Notes under the pieces: generated by a model
What the model was told of the DNA's origin: nothing
Database searches by the model: none
Seen by the model: only the letters and a program-made list of their open reading frames with translations
Assembly (NCBI GenBank): GCA_947588805.1
Contig: CANPYR010000020.1
Location: 1-40,408, forward strand
Origin: an uncultured Clostridia bacterium
GTDB lineage: Bacteria; Bacillota; Clostridia; Oscillospirales; Ruminococcaceae
Length of the DNA: 40,408 bases
Direction of reading: 5' to 3'
Shown here: positions 40,258 to 40,408 of the stretch, in pieces
How the letters are laid out: each line of letters starts with the position of its first letter
How positions within the stretch are numbered: position 1 is the stretch's first letter
Position numbers and translations under genes: made by a program

Positions 40258-40333
40258 GATGTAAAGCCAAAACAGTGAAAGGGAAATAGATAGAATTTTT
40301 CAAGGGATTTTTGTGCAGACTGAACAAAAAGGG

Positions 40334-40408
40334 GATAAGGTACAATATCTTTCGCAAAAAGAAAAAGGACAAAAATATAGACATGTCCCCGCACTTCTGG
40401 TAGAATGA
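40334..40408 (+). mobile_element. End of a second IS256-type element (cut by window edge), inverted relative to the first
   Basis: The sequence starting GATAAGGTACAATATCTTTC matches the right end of the element at 25272-26662 in inverted order for 27 bases, then differs in a short A-rich stretch, then matches again through TAGACATGTCCCCGCACTTC to the window edge. In the first copy this end lies upstream of the transposase, so a transposase here would be read on the plus strand beyond the window. The 8 bases before it (AAAAAGGG, 40326-40333) are the candidate target duplication. Confidence 0.8.

Overview
The window looks like a chromosomal segment of an endospore-forming, Gram-positive Clostridia-type bacterium, probably an Oscillospirales/Ruminococcaceae-like gut lineage. 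The support is a spoIIR gene, a YlmC/YmxH-type PRC-barrel protein, a PASTA-bearing SpoVD-like penicillin-binding protein next to a SpoVE/FtsW gene, ClpC, many strong GGAGG ribosome sites, sigma-A promoters with 17-bp spacers, and a MurE with the meso-diaminopimelate-type DNPR motif. The lineage is inferred; no rRNA is present. Almost all genes lie on the minus strand, so operons read right to left.

Layout. 1-126: start of a TetR-type regulator cut by the window edge, with its promoter. 127-754: non-coding, with a hairpin/heptad repeat and an array of back-to-back hairpins. 755-3112: clpC. 3379-4215 (+): a tiny cysteine-rich membrane protein and an unknown multi-pass membrane protein. 4228-6823 (-): spoIIR, ruvX, a LURP-one-like gene and a ROK glucokinase. 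7048-9883 (-): a BlaI-type repressor with paired operators, a BlaR1-like M56 metallopeptidase with an unusual sensor region, and an in-frame downstream module separated by one TAG codon. 10151-12028 (-): htpG. 12305-13477 (+): a 13-cysteine protein and the YlmC-type protein. 13483-16617 (-): an ECF sigma factor carrying an extension of about 860 residues. 16779-21770 (-): a tightly overlapping operon of DUF4430 lipoprotein, ECF-transporter S component, metF, MetH activation domain and metH, which reads as a cobalamin uptake and methionine synthesis unit. 21851-25149 (-): glmM and glmS, making UDP-GlcNAc precursors. 25272-26662: an intact IS256-family element with an 8-bp target duplication. 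26900-40090 (-): the division and cell-wall (dcw) cluster in the order mraZ, rsmH, ftsL-like, spoVD-like PBP, murE, mraY, ftsW/spoVE, murG, murA, divIB/ftsQ, ftsZ. 40334-40408: the end of a second, inverted IS256-type copy just upstream of mraZ.

Much of the window serves one theme: GlmM/GlmS feed UDP-GlcNAc to MurA, MurE, MraY and MurG, the SEDS protein and PBP polymerise and crosslink the product, and FtsZ, DivIB and the FtsL-like protein place the septum. murC, murD, murF and ftsA are absent from the cluster.

The most unusual items are the sigma factor with a duplicated giant extension, the BlaR1-like protein with an in-frame TAG-ATG junction before a homologous module, heptanucleotide-period repeats in at least six intergenic sites (one split by the IS element), mutually exclusive hairpins in the mraZ leader, and TTG start codons on five of the eleven dcw genes. 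No tRNA, rRNA, CRISPR array or prophage was seen.
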